DNA of 33,244 nucleotides from a virus. Of the stretch, positions 1 to 9,170 are shown one piece after another (position 1 is the stretch's first letter; each line of letters starts with the position of its first letter). The notes under the pieces were generated by a model, which was not told the DNA's origin, did no database searches, and saw only the letters and a program-made list of their open reading frames with translations. The stretch is from positions 1-33,244 of IMG/VR virus record IMGVR_UViG_3300044949_000760. One strand, 5' to 3'. A program made the position numbers and the translations under genes.

Positions 1-491
1 AAGTTATTACTGATTTAAGAATAGTTTTAAAAACAAAACCTATTCCAAGAAAGTCGGTAAGATATGAGCAAGGCAAAAGAATTGAAAAAACTTTTTCAGC
101 TCCAGTAAGTGCAAGTGGAAGATTAGCGAATAGTTTACGTTATGAAATTACAGATACTCAATTAATAATTTGGGGTGAAGATTATATTTATTTTTCTATT
201 TATGGAAGAGCGCCAACAACAAAAGCTGGTTCTGGAACTGTAAAGGATAAAATAAAACAATGGATTAAAGACAAAGGAATTACAAGTGATATTTCAGAAA
301 ATCAATTAGCTTATTTAATTAGTCGCAAAATACATAGAGAAGGAAATTCAATTTATTTATTTAGTGGCAAAAAAAATACAGGATTATTAGATAATGTAAT
401 AACAAATGAAATGATTAAGGACTTTAATGATAAATTTACAAAACAAATAGAAGCGGATATTGCAGCGGAATTTAAAAAGGATTTAGGATAA
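1..491 (+). CDS. Putative tail completion / head-tail joining protein (5' partial)
   Basis: The reading frame is open from base 3 and ends with TAA at 489-491, so the first residues lie outside the window; about 162 residues are visible. The visible part has a basic start with a PIPRK motif, then an ASGRLANSLRYEI stretch, a YFSIYGRAP segment and a lysine-rich helix. The order 'GRLANS ... YG.aPt' is what I associate with small HK97 gp10-like or virion-morphogenesis proteins that finish the head-tail junction or tail end. Its place at the head of a run of tail genes agrees. The next gene starts at the base right after its stop. The family assignment is by pattern only; a generic minor structural protein is the alternative. 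Confidence 0.5.
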   Translation, partial: VITDLRIVLKTKPIPRKSVRYEQGKRIEKTFSAPVSASGRLANSLRYEITDTQLIIWGEDYIYFSIYGRAPTTKAGSGTVKDKIKQWIKDKGITSDISENQLAYLISRKIHREGNSIYLFSGKKNTGLLDNVITNEMIKDFNDKFTKQIEADIAAEFKKDLG

Positions 492-1295
492 ATGGCAACA
501 AACGTATATTTAACAGACGCACCTAATTATCTTTGGAATGCAGCATATTCCGATATTATTTTTTTATTTGATTTTAAGCAATATCAAGTATTTTCTGCAA
601 GTGAACAAATATCATCAAGTGTTGGAACTGGAAAAACACAAATCAATCTTTATTATACTTGGGATATAAATCCTTCAAAAAACGAATACGTTTGGATTGA
701 CACAGGAATTTATGCAGGAAAGCATAGAGTTATAACATCAACAAATAATTCAGTTGTAATTGATTTTCCTTTTGATGTTAATATAACAGGCGATGTATTT
801 ATAAAGTCTCTTAGGCTACCACAATTTGAATTATACAAAGGTTTTAATACTGGTGAACAATTTGATGCGGCTTTACCTTATACTTTAGTAACTTCATTTA
901 CTTATATATTTAATTCTAATTATCAATTAGAAATAAACATAAAAGGTATAGTACAAAAATGTTTCACTATTGAACCACCAGTATTAACACAGGATTATGA
1001 TTATAGCGTATTTAATGCATTTCGTTTAGTATGGGATGAGGAAATTACTGATTATGCTTTAGTTCTTAATTCAAGTATCTCAACAGATGAATTAAATGCT
1101 GTTTATTTATCAAATGGTTTACCATTGACAAATGTAGATGAGCAGCTTTTATGGGGATGTGGAAACACTTTTTACACTATATTTGATGGTGGTTATCCTA
1201 AATTAAAAGCTTTTAATGGTTATGACCAAGCGGTAGCAGGATTCAATAATGCATTTCAAACAAATCAATTTTCACAAGGTTTTGATATAAATTAA
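492..1295 (+). CDS. Unknown tail/baseplate structural protein
   Basis: 267 residues starting directly after the upstream stop. I do not recognise a named domain. The protein is rich in aromatic residues, Asn, Thr and Ser, with alternating hydrophobic segments typical of beta-rich virion proteins. It has no signal peptide or membrane segment. It sits between the tail-completion-like gene and a fibre-like gene and is followed 7 bases later by the next start, so it very probably belongs to the tail operon and the tail tip or baseplate. Function is inferred only from position and composition. Confidence 0.6.
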   Translation: MATNVYLTDAPNYLWNAAYSDIIFLFDFKQYQVFSASEQISSSVGTGKTQINLYYTWDINPSKNEYVWIDTGIYAGKHRVITSTNNSVVIDFPFDVNITGDVFIKSLRLPQFELYKGFNTGEQFDAALPYTLVTSFTYIFNSNYQLEINIKGIVQKCFTIEPPVLTQDYDYSVFNAFRLVWDEEITDYALVLNSSISTDELNAVYLSNGLPLTNVDEQLLWGCGNTFYTIFDGGYPKLKAFNGYDQAVAGFNNAFQTNQFSQGFDIN

Positions 1296-1302
1296 TTACA
1301 TA

Positions 1303-1881
1303 ATGGCGGTAAAAACAAAAGCACAGATATTAAGCGAAATTTCAACTTTATTAGCAGACAATACAAGTGGTGATATTTCAGCAAATGATGTAAGAACAGT
1401 TGTAAATGATATTACTGATTCATACGAAAATTTAATTACAGCAGGTACAACTTCACAATATTGGAGAGGTGATAAAACGTGGCAAACATTTCCTGTAACT
1501 GAATTAACAGGAAGTTTAACTGCAGCTCAAATTAATGCATTAGATACAACACCAATAACTTTATTGGCTGCTGCTGGTGCTAATAAGTATTATGTTATTG
1601 AAAATACATCATTTCATTATAAAGCTGGTACAACAGGATTTACAACCGCTGGAAATTTAAGACTAAAATATGTAACTGCTAATAGAAATATATTTACAAC
1701 TTTAAATACATCAACTTTAACAGGAACAACTGATAGAGTATATATTGGAGTGCCAGCGGCATTAGATTTAGAAAATACAATAATAAATGATTCAATTTCA
1801 GTTGATTGTTCAGCAGCTATTTCAGGCGGAGACGGAACAATTAATTATTCAATTAAATACAGAATAGTAACAACTTCATAA
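1303..1881 (+). CDS. Short tail-fibre-like protein
   Basis: 192 residues. The N-terminal 45 residues form a helical segment ending in a GDISANDVRTVVNDI pattern that I recognise from Bacteroidota phage virion proteins. Residues about 48-65 carry TTSQYWRGDKTWQTFP, the 'Q-Y-x-RGD-x-TW' motif repeated in many phage tail fibres. The rest is Thr/Ala/Asn-rich and probably beta-structured. It is likely a small fibre or tip component, perhaps trimeric. The stop and the next start overlap as TAATG, so the two genes are probably translationally coupled. Confidence 0.6.
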   Translation: MAVKTKAQILSEISTLLADNTSGDISANDVRTVVNDITDSYENLITAGTTSQYWRGDKTWQTFPVTELTGSLTAAQINALDTTPITLLAAAGANKYYVIENTSFHYKAGTTGFTTAGNLRLKYVTANRNIFTTLNTSTLTGTTDRVYIGVPAALDLENTIINDSISVDCSAAISGGDGTINYSIKYRIVTTS

Positions 1882-2993
1882 TGGCAACCCCAGCAAAAAC
1901 ATTCACATTAATTAAAGGTCAGGAAATAACAATTGATTTAAACCAAATTTATATCAATGATTATGAACCTATACGTGATGTTTATTTAAATTATGGAGAT
2001 AATTTTGTAATAGGAAATTTCAGTCCTTCATCTAATTTTAATTATTATGTACGCCCAAGTGATTTGACAATTACACAATCTGCAAATGTTAACACATTAA
2101 ATTATCCTTTGAGTTATACAACTGCTTTACAACCAACTAAATTATATAATGGTACAGATTATGTAACTCAAATAAAAGTTAAAATAAATACTGCAGGTAC
2201 TTTTGTATTGCCTTTTGATTCTTTTTTTTATAAAGGTTATCAAACAGGTGGCTATAATTTGAATTATATTTTTAATGTAGTTGAACCACCACCACCATTA
2301 GTTTATAATAATGCTGGAATAGTTTATAATAAATATGATAGAGTTATTAGAGTTGAAAAGAATAAAACAACCGAAGTATCTTTTGGAACGGATGGACTTT
2401 TTCCAAATGGTGAACAGCTTATAATTAATAGCACATTACCAGCTTGGATTACAAATAACACAATTGGTTCTTATACTCAATTTTGGACTTTATCACCAAC
2501 TTCAACAGGAACTTTTTATTATAATGCAAGTGCTTATTTAAGAAATACTTTTCAAGGGGATGCTGCAATTACAGTTATTGTAGTTGAATCTTTATTTGAA
2601 GAAATTGATAATTGCTGTTCAGATGAAAATGTTAATATAGTTTGGTTAAATAGACAAGGTGGAAGAGGTAATTTTATATTTACTCAAAGAAAAGATTTTA
2701 ACGTTGAAATAGGCAAAAAATCAACTTACTTAACAAATGATATTAAAAGGTATTCTGAAATAAAAAATGTTCATAATGGATTTAAAGTTTATTCAACTGG
2801 GTTAAGTTTAAATCAAATTGACTTTTTAGATACTTTAAGATATTCAATACAATGTTGGCAATATATTAATGGAGTTTTTATTCCATTAATTTTAGATATA
2901 GGTTCATTTGAAAAATATAATACAAAAGAAAATATGTATGAAATATCAATGAACTTTTTATATGCTGAAAGGTTAAACATACAAAGACAATAA
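1881..2993 (+). CDS. Tail/baseplate structural protein
   Basis: 370 residues, start ATG overlapping the upstream stop (TAATG). The N-terminal two thirds look like one or two beta-sandwich (Ig-like) segments separated by a short proline run (EPPPPLVY, near residue 137). The C-terminal third begins at a Cys pair (DNCCSDENVN) and contains VWLNRQGGRGNFIFTQRK, a 'W-x-N-x-x-GG' motif I associate with tail-tip proteins of Bacteroidota phages. No membrane segment. Context (between a fibre-like gene and a large tail protein) supports a tail-tip role; the exact function is unknown. Confidence 0.55.
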   Translation: MATPAKTFTLIKGQEITIDLNQIYINDYEPIRDVYLNYGDNFVIGNFSPSSNFNYYVRPSDLTITQSANVNTLNYPLSYTTALQPTKLYNGTDYVTQIKVKINTAGTFVLPFDSFFYKGYQTGGYNLNYIFNVVEPPPPLVYNNAGIVYNKYDRVIRVEKNKTTEVSFGTDGLFPNGEQLIINSTLPAWITNNTIGSYTQFWTLSPTSTGTFYYNASAYLRNTFQGDAAITVIVVESLFEEIDNCCSDENVNIVWLNRQGGRGNFIFTQRKDFNVEIGKKSTYLTNDIKRYSEIKNVHNGFKVYSTGLSLNQIDFLDTLRYSIQCWQYINGVFIPLILDIGSFEKYNTKENMYEISMNFLYAERLNIQRQ

Positions 2994-2995
2994 AT

Positions 2996-5092
2996 GTGGC
3001 TATTCTCGAAATTAAAATACAAGATAAAATCATTGATTTATACGATGAGGAAAAAATCGTGCAATCTTTTTCATTGATTAATATTGAAGATATTACCAAA
3101 CGAGAAAGCGAATATTCAAATACATTTAAAGTACCAAGAACCAATAATAATTTACAGGCTTTAGATTATATTGATTTTTTAAATTCAAACTCTTTACTTC
3201 CTTATTCTCGTTTAGATTGCCAAATATTAATTGATGGTTTTTTATTTAAAAATGGATTTGTTTCAATTGAAAGTATTGAAGAAGATATAACTTTACAATT
3301 TTATACAGGCAATGCAGGATTCTATGAAATAATTAAAACAAAAGAATTATCTGATATTAATACAGATAACACACCAAGTTTACAAACTACATGGAATTTA
3401 TCAAACGTTATTTCAAAGAGAGCTGCAAATGAAGGGATATTTTTTCCAATGATTGATTATAACGGAATGCCTACTTCAAGTACAAACGTTGATGTTCGAT
3501 TATTACTACCTTCTTTTTATCGTAAAACATTAATAGAAGCTATTATTGAAGATGCTGGCTATACTTTAATTAATAATATAGGTACGGATACAATTGATGC
3601 TTATAATCACGATATAATACCAACAGCAACAAATAAACTTTATAATGACCAAGATACAATTGATTCAAACTTTTATAAAGGTGTTGATAATTACAGAAAT
3701 AGAAATTTAAGTGTAGCAACAAAAGAGTTTACAGTGCCAGTTACAACTTTTGATTTATCTTATACAGGTTATGATGTATTTAAATATGATTTTGTAGAAG
3801 GAAATGAAAATACATTTACAAACGTACCAAATGGTAGAAGTTACTTTACTTCAAATGTTGCAGGTGACTATAATGTAAATATTAATTTTAATATTAGTGC
3901 AGTAAATACTTTTAGATGGGGCAACTATGCAAATACACAGGATATACCGAGATTCATTGCAAATACAACTATAAGATTTTATTTAAGAATAGGAAATAGA
4001 GAAGTTCAATTTCATCAAATAAATAACAACTTTGAAAATCCTGCTAATATAATAGCACCTTATATTAACTCATCTTTCAGTGATGTAATAAATTATTCAG
4101 GAAAAATAAATGTTAATCAAGGTGAACAAGTTAGTATTCGAGTAAATGTTTCATGTGTATTTGCTGATTCAAATGTAACTTACGCACCTGTTGGAAATGT
4201 ACGTTCAAATGTTTTAGTTCAATGTGCAAAAGGTGATACATTTGAAATAAAATTAGCTGATAGCTTAGCGTTTAATGGAATTGTTAACCCAGCAGGATGT
4301 TTAAGAGGAATAAAACAAAGCGAATTTTTAAAAGACACTTTGATTAGATATTGTTTAATTCCAATAGTTAACGAAGATAATAAAAAGGTTACTTTATTTG
4401 AGTTTAATCAAATTAAAGATAATATATCAAATGCAGTTGATTGGAGTGGAAAATTAGATGAAACAAATGAAAAAGAATTAACTTTTAAAATTGATACTTA
4501 CGGGCAAAACAATTACTTAAATCATAAAGAAGATAAATTTGTTTTACAATTACCACAGGGAAGTAATGGAATAATTACAATAGGAAATCAAAACTTAGAA
4601 TTAAATAAGGATTTATATGAAAGTCCATTTGCAGCAAGTGAAACTGTAACTCGTTTAAATGGAAAAAAAGTTATGTATATAAATTTACATGATGGTGTTT
4701 CTTTAACAACAACAGAAAGTTTTAAAAATGATGTTCAAGCGAGAACTGGTTACACATCAAGAGAAAATTTTACAGTTACTTATACCGATGGAATAACAAG
4801 CACAGTTGTTTCAAATGATATACCTTTAACTTGGTTTATTGATAGTGCTAAAAATTACAATGCAGGATTTCAATATTTATTAGATTTTTCAATTGATTTA
4901 ATAGCTATTTTACAAAATTTAAAATTAGTAAAAGCTGATATTAGATTAAATATTTTAGATATTATAAACCTTAATTATTTTTACCCAATATACATTTCAG
5001 AGTTCAATTCATATTTCTTTTTAAGCAAAATAAATCAATTTGACTATACTTCTAATGAAAGTACAAAAGTTGAATTAATTAAATTAAATTAA
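2996..5092 (+). CDS. Large tail tip/baseplate protein
   Basis: 698 residues. The only workable start is GTG at 2996; the ATG two bases upstream opens a different frame that ends quickly. The N-terminus (MAILEIKIQDK) runs into KRESEYSNTFKVPRTNNN, a stretch seen in large tail proteins of Bacteroidota siphophages. The middle is beta-rich and Asn-rich, and the C-terminus ends in a segment rich in Ile, Leu and Tyr. It is likely a hub or tip protein that connects tube to receptor-binding parts. In many siphophages such proteins are encoded after the tape measure gene; here the gene precedes it by one base. I cannot identify an enzyme domain in it. Confidence 0.6.
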   Translation: MAILEIKIQDKIIDLYDEEKIVQSFSLINIEDITKRESEYSNTFKVPRTNNNLQALDYIDFLNSNSLLPYSRLDCQILIDGFLFKNGFVSIESIEEDITLQFYTGNAGFYEIIKTKELSDINTDNTPSLQTTWNLSNVISKRAANEGIFFPMIDYNGMPTSSTNVDVRLLLPSFYRKTLIEAIIEDAGYTLINNIGTDTIDAYNHDIIPTATNKLYNDQDTIDSNFYKGVDNYRNRNLSVATKEFTVPVTTFDLSYTGYDVFKYDFVEGNENTFTNVPNGRSYFTSNVAGDYNVNINFNISAVNTFRWGNYANTQDIPRFIANTTIRFYLRIGNREVQFHQINNNFENPANIIAPYINSSFSDVINYSGKINVNQGEQVSIRVNVSCVFADSNVTYAPVGNVRSNVLVQCAKGDTFEIKLADSLAFNGIVNPAGCLRGIKQSEFLKDTLIRYCLIPIVNEDNKKVTLFEFNQIKDNISNAVDWSGKLDETNEKELTFKIDTYGQNNYLNHKEDKFVLQLPQGSNGIITIGNQNLELNKDLYESPFAASETVTRLNGKKVMYINLHDGVSLTTTESFKNDVQARTGYTSRENFTVTYTDGITSTVVSNDIPLTWFIDSAKNYNAGFQYLLDFSIDLIAILQNLKLVKADIRLNILDIINLNYFYPIYISEFNSYFFLSKINQFDYTSNESTKVELIKLN

Positions 5093-5093
5093 C

Positions 5094-7712
5094 ATGGCAG
5101 AGGTTAAACTATTTGAAGTAAATCTAAACGAAACTATTAATAACATTAAACGTTTAGAAAATGAATTAAAAGCAATTAAAAAAGTTTATAAGGAAGCTGC
5201 AATTGGTAGTGAAGAGTTTATAAAAGCGCAATCAGCAGGAAAAGAATTAACAGCTGAAATAAAGAAACAAAATGATGCATTAAAAGCAAATACAAATGCT
5301 TTAGGTGGTGTTAATAGTGCTGCAAAGTTTGCTGAAGGTTCTTACGGCAGATTAAAACAACAGATAAAAGAAAATAGGGATTTATTAGATAAACTTGTTA
5401 TTGGAAGTTCTGAATATGAAGATGCTTTAAAAGAACAATCAAGATTATCACAGCAAAGAATTGATATTGAAAAGCAATTGCCATCTTTATTTCAAGAAAG
5501 AATTAAAGGTGCTATTCAGGAAGCTAATACTATTCAAGAATTAAAACAGCAAATAAAAGAATATACAAATGCTGTTATAAGAGGTGAAGAAGGAGCTGCT
5601 GCAAAATTAGCTGAATTAAAAGATAAATTAGATGATGTTAAAGATGCAACAGAAACTTTTAAAGGTAGTGGAGTTGAGGCATTACAATCGTCTATGGGTA
5701 TGCTTCGTGAATCAATTGAAAATTTTGATTTAGATAAATTTAAAACAGGATTAGACGGTTTAGGAGCTTCAATGAAAGCTATTCCAATTTTTTTAATTAT
5801 AGAAGGGATTACTTTCTTACTTGAAAAGTTTGGAATAATGGATTTAATTGTTACCGCTTTAACAGATGCTTTTTATGCTTTAACTGATGCGTTAGGATTA
5901 ACTAATAAAGAGGCTGAAAAAGCTGCAAAATCCATGATTGAAGGCATGGAAAAAGCAAATGAAATAACACAGGCTAAATATGATGCTGAAATAAAACTTG
6001 CAAAAGCTGCTGCTAAAAATACTGAATCATTAGAGCTTGAAAAATTAAAAGAAGTTGAAAGAAATGCTTTTAATCAATTAAATATTTTAAAAATATTAGC
6101 AAATAAAAAAGGTGAATTAAATAAAGATGAACAAAAAGATTTTGAAAAATTACAACTTGATTTAATTGCTGCAAGTGCTGAAAGAGCTGTTAAAGAAGCT
6201 GAAATAAGTAAAAGAATTTCAGATGCTCGAAAAGATTATGCAACAACTGTAAAAAACAGTGAAGATGCATTAAGGAAAGTAAGACAAAGTGATTCTCAAA
6301 ATGCTATTGATGAAGCCAAAAAAAGTAGAGATGAACAATTAAAAATTTTAGAACAACAATTTCAGGACGGTAAGCTTTACAATGGTAACACAAAACAAAA
6401 CATTGCGGAGTTTGAAAAAGCAAAACAAAATATAATTCAGGCTTCAAATATTGAAGTTGCTAAAATAAATGCTGAAGCTGCAAAAGAAGCTAAAGCAAAA
6501 CGTGACAAGGTACATGAAGATGAATTAAAAAGACAAAAGGAATTATTAGAAGGTGTTAAAAGAAATCAGGAAGAGGAAATTTCTTTTTATGAAACTAAAA
6601 TTGCAGAAAAAAAATTATTAAATGAAAGTTCAGTTATAGATGAAATTGAACTTGAAAATTATAAATTAAGAATTGTTTTAGAAAATGAAAATTCAACTTA
6701 TGAACAAAGATATAAAGCTCAAGTTGAATTTGATACTAAAATGAAAGAACTTGAAAAGGCAAGAATTGAAGAACAATTAAAAGGTATTAAAAGAATTTAT
6801 GATATTGCAATTTCAACTAAACAAGCTGAAGAGGATGAGCTTAAAAAAATTGACCAAGGTGTATTTGAAAATCAAATTGATAATTTAAATGAAAGATATG
6901 ATTTAAAAAAAGAAATTATTAATTTACAAAGACAACAAGATTTAGTTGGTTTAGATGAATTTAGTGCAGAATATAGTGCTATAAATGCAAAATATGCTAA
7001 GCAAGAATTGGATTTAGAAAAAGAAAAGGCTAATGAAAAAAAACAAATTAGAGATGCTGATATTGTTGCAATAGGTGGTTATGCACAGGCAGCTATTAAT
7101 ATTGGCATGGCTTTAACTAAAGACCAAGAAAAACAAAAGCAATTACAAAAAATATCTACTTTATTAACTATCGGAACGAATACAGGTTTAGCAATTTCAA
7201 ATTTAGTTGCAACATCTTTTTCTTCATTATCACCTGATAATATATTAACTGGTGGGGTAGCTGCCTATGCTAAGTTAGCAGCTGGTTTAGTGGCTATTAC
7301 ATCAAATATGGCACAGGCAAGGCAAATAGTAAGTTCATTTGAGGAAGGTGGCTATACAGGTGAAGGAAATCCACATGAAGTATCTACTAACTTAGGAAGT
7401 AAATCATATACTTACCATAAAGATGAATATGTTGTGCCTTCAAGAGTTTTAAACACAAGTAAAGGTTCTGCACTTGCTGGGCAATTAGAAAACATGAGAT
7501 TAGGCATGAGCAATCCAATGCCACATATAAGCGGAATGTTTGATGGTGGGTTTACAGGAAGAAGTGCAGGAATGGAAACTTCAAACATGTTATCAAACCA
7601 AATAATGATGCAAAAATTTATTGAAAGTATGCCTAATCCAGTTGTAAGAGTAACTGATATAAATAAAACACAGAACAGTGTACAAAGGGCGGTAAACGTT
7701 AGTTCACTTTAA
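5094..7712 (+). CDS. Tail tape measure protein
   Basis: 872 residues. Residues 1-200 are charged heptad-like coiled coil. A hydrophobic helical segment lies at about 222-270 (KAIPIFLIIEGITFLLEKF). A second very long Lys/Glu coiled coil runs to about 650. Then follow an Ala/Gly/Ile-rich hydrophobic part and a C-terminal FEEGGYTGEGNP ... YHKDEYVVPSRV motif, which is characteristic of tape measure proteins in Bacteroidota phages. The protein sets tail length and is threaded through the tube; at the usual rough 0.15 nm per residue this would mean a tail of about 130 nm (inference). The gene end overlaps the end of the converging minus-strand gene by 9 bases. Confidence 0.85.
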   Translation: MAEVKLFEVNLNETINNIKRLENELKAIKKVYKEAAIGSEEFIKAQSAGKELTAEIKKQNDALKANTNALGGVNSAAKFAEGSYGRLKQQIKENRDLLDKLVIGSSEYEDALKEQSRLSQQRIDIEKQLPSLFQERIKGAIQEANTIQELKQQIKEYTNAVIRGEEGAAAKLAELKDKLDDVKDATETFKGSGVEALQSSMGMLRESIENFDLDKFKTGLDGLGASMKAIPIFLIIEGITFLLEKFGIMDLIVTALTDAFYALTDALGLTNKEAEKAAKSMIEGMEKANEITQAKYDAEIKLAKAAAKNTESLELEKLKEVERNAFNQLNILKILANKKGELNKDEQKDFEKLQLDLIAASAERAVKEAEISKRISDARKDYATTVKNSEDALRKVRQSDSQNAIDEAKKSRDEQLKILEQQFQDGKLYNGNTKQNIAEFEKAKQNIIQASNIEVAKINAEAAKEAKAKRDKVHEDELKRQKELLEGVKRNQEEEISFYETKIAEKKLLNESSVIDEIELENYKLRIVLENENSTYEQRYKAQVEFDTKMKELEKARIEEQLKGIKRIYDIAISTKQAEEDELKKIDQGVFENQIDNLNERYDLKKEIINLQRQQDLVGLDEFSAEYSAINAKYAKQELDLEKEKANEKKQIRDADIVAIGGYAQAAINIGMALTKDQEKQKQLQKISTLLTIGTNTGLAISNLVATSFSSLSPDNILTGGVAAYAKLAAGLVAITSNMAQARQIVSSFEEGGYTGEGNPHEVSTNLGSKSYTYHKDEYVVPSRVLNTSKGSALAGQLENMRLGMSNPMPHISGMFDGGFTGRSAGMETSNMLSNQIMMQKFIESMPNPVVRVTDINKTQNSVQRAVNVSSL

Positions 7713-7892
7713 CTTTTTAACATAATCTTTCCATCCAAAAGGTTCTTTGTCTTTATAATAATCTTTTAATATATCACGAATTTTTGCTGAAGCTCTTTGT
7801 TCACTATCTACTAAATCACATTCAAATTTATGCAAAGTAGTTGAGCCTAAACAAACTTGATACACTTTATAGTTCTTTGGTTTTTTTGACAT
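7704..7892 (-). CDS. Small minus-strand gene, moron-like
   Basis: 62 residues, the only minus-strand reading frame I accept. It starts MSKKPKNYKVYQVCLG and has a plausible soluble composition (LHKFECDLVDSEQRASAKIRDIL helix, basic C-terminus KKLK) with codon use like the rest of the phage. It fills the whole gap between tape measure and protease, converging with the former and divergent from the latter. A TAAATTTG box lies 24 bases upstream of its start on the minus strand. A lone inverted gene with its own promoter inside a structural operon fits the moron concept. Function unknown; no membrane segment. Confidence 0.6.
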   Translation of the reverse strand: MSKKPKNYKVYQVCLGSTTLHKFECDLVDSEQRASAKIRDILKDYYKDKEPFGWKDYVKKLK

Positions 7893-7916
7893 TTTATATT
7901 AACTAATAATAAAAAA

Positions 7917-7924
7917 CAAATTTA
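7917..7924 (-). promoter_or_regulatory. Candidate -7 box for the minus-strand gene
   Basis: Read on the minus strand this is TAAATTTG, a full match to the Bacteroidota TAnnTTTG -7 element. A TTTA lies about 17 bases further upstream, a weak -33 match. It would give a leader of roughly 15-20 bases before the ATG at 7892. Such boxes occur by chance in AT-rich DNA, so this is only suggestive. Confidence 0.4.
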
Positions 7925-7956
7925 ATTTTTTTCCTTTGAATAAATTTACTAATAAT

Positions 7957-9150
7957 ATGAAAATAGCTAAATTAAATATTGAAGGTTACATTGGAGGTAG
8001 TGATATGGTGTCATTATTTTCAGGTGCAGAAACCTTTAGTTTAGCAGCTTTAAAACGTTTTTTAGATACTTTAGAAAGCGATGTAACAGACATTCATGTT
8101 TACATTAATAGCGGTGGGGGTTCTGTTATTGAAGGGTGGGCTATTTATGATAAACTAAAAACAAGCGGTAAAAAAATTACTACAATAGGTGAAGGTATGG
8201 TTGGTTCAATTGCAACTATTATTTTTATGGCTGGTGATTATAGAAAGTTACATGAAAATTCACGTTTCTTCGTTCACAATCCATATTGGCAACCTGACTC
8301 ACCAACACCAATGGAAGCTGATGACTTAATTTCTTTAGGTGAAAGTTTACAAGCTGAACAAAAAAAGATTTTAGATTTCTATTCTACACAAACAGGAAAA
8401 GCAATTGAGGAATTAGAACCATTAATGCAAAAGGCAACTGATTTAACAAGCACACAGGCTATTGAATTAGGATTTGCAAATGAAATAATATCAACAAGTG
8501 TAAATTATACCCCTTATAAATTAGTTGCTTTTGTAGCAACAGAAAACAAACCAAAACAAATAAAAATGAACAAAAACGAACAATCAGTATCGTGGATTAA
8601 AAGAGGATTCACGAAGTTAGCTGCATTGATAAATGGTGTTACTTTGAACATGGAAATGCCAGTTAAAGATGCGGAAGGAAATGAAGTATTATTATACGTT
8701 GAATCTGAAACAGAGGATTTAACAGGCAAATCAGCTTATTTATTAGATGCTGATGGAAATGAAACTCCAGCACCTGATGGGGATTATACAGATGCAAATG
8801 GTCGTGTAATTAAAATAGCTGGTGGAGTGGTTGCTGAAGTTATTGAAGCTGAAGCTAAAAAGCATGAAGGTGAGGAAGAAACTAAAATGGAAGATTTAAT
8901 TGCAAAGATTGCTGAATTGGAATCAACAAAAGCAAATTTAACTTCTGAATTAGAATTAGTAAAAGCTGAAAAATCAAAAGCGGAAACAGAATTTAATGCA
9001 TTTAAAAACGAATTTGAATCACTAAAAAAAGTGGTTATTGGTAAGGGTTCAAGCTTTCAAGCAAGTGAACAGGACTTTACTAAAAAAGAGGCTACAAGCG
9101 ACAATTCATTTGGAGCATGGGCAATTAATAAAATAAAAAACAATAATTAA
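7957..9150 (+). CDS. Prohead protease (ClpP/S14 type) with C-terminal scaffold-like region
   Basis: 397 residues from ATG 7957; a TTG seven codons upstream (7936) is possible but MKIAKLNIEGYIG is the natural family start. Residues 1-180 are a ClpP-fold serine protease: INSGGGSVIEGWAIYD at 50-64, catalytic Ser84 in GMVGSIAT, His107 in FFVHNPYW, and Asp162 as candidate third residue in ATDLTSTQA. Residues about 205-397 form a separate acidic, Lys/Glu coiled-coil region ending in AWAINKIKNNN, like a scaffold. It would guide capsid assembly and then be cut out during maturation. The major capsid gene follows after 20 bases, the normal neighbour. The protease call is firm; the scaffold role is inference. 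Confidence 0.85.
   Translation: MKIAKLNIEGYIGGSDMVSLFSGAETFSLAALKRFLDTLESDVTDIHVYINSGGGSVIEGWAIYDKLKTSGKKITTIGEGMVGSIATIIFMAGDYRKLHENSRFFVHNPYWQPDSPTPMEADDLISLGESLQAEQKKILDFYSTQTGKAIEELEPLMQKATDLTSTQAIELGFANEIISTSVNYTPYKLVAFVATENKPKQIKMNKNEQSVSWIKRGFTKLAALINGVTLNMEMPVKDAEGNEVLLYVESETEDLTGKSAYLLDADGNETPAPDGDYTDANGRVIKIAGGVVAEVIEAEAKKHEGEEETKMEDLIAKIAELESTKANLTSELELVKAEKSKAETEFNAFKNEFESLKKVVIGKGSSFQASEQDFTKKEATSDNSFGAWAINKIKNNN
8566..9150 (+). CDS. Possible nested scaffold protein (internal in-frame start)
   Basis: An in-frame ATG at 8566 (residue 204 of the protease) lies exactly at the junction between protease and scaffold-like region. It is preceded by an A-rich run, CCAAAACAAATAAAA, which resembles the leaders before true starts in this phage. 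Use of this start would make a 194-residue scaffold on its own, as lambda Nu3 is made inside gene C. The product begins MNKNEQSVSWIKRG. The leader match is visible; actual use is an inference. Confidence 0.35.
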   Translation: MNKNEQSVSWIKRGFTKLAALINGVTLNMEMPVKDAEGNEVLLYVESETEDLTGKSAYLLDADGNETPAPDGDYTDANGRVIKIAGGVVAEVIEAEAKKHEGEEETKMEDLIAKIAELESTKANLTSELELVKAEKSKAETEFNAFKNEFESLKKVVIGKGSSFQASEQDFTKKEATSDNSFGAWAINKIKNNN

Positions 9151-9170
9151 AAACTAAAAATTAAAACAAA

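Noticed and set aside
2813-3144. Minus-strand open frames of 69 and 88 residues across the start of the large tail protein
   Set aside because: They lie opposite well-supported tail genes in a dense + strand operon, with poor codon pattern (many Ile/Phe/Cys/Ser) and no promoter or leader.
8514-8729. Minus-strand open frame within the protease-scaffold gene
   Set aside because: Shadow of a strong gene, no leader or promoter.
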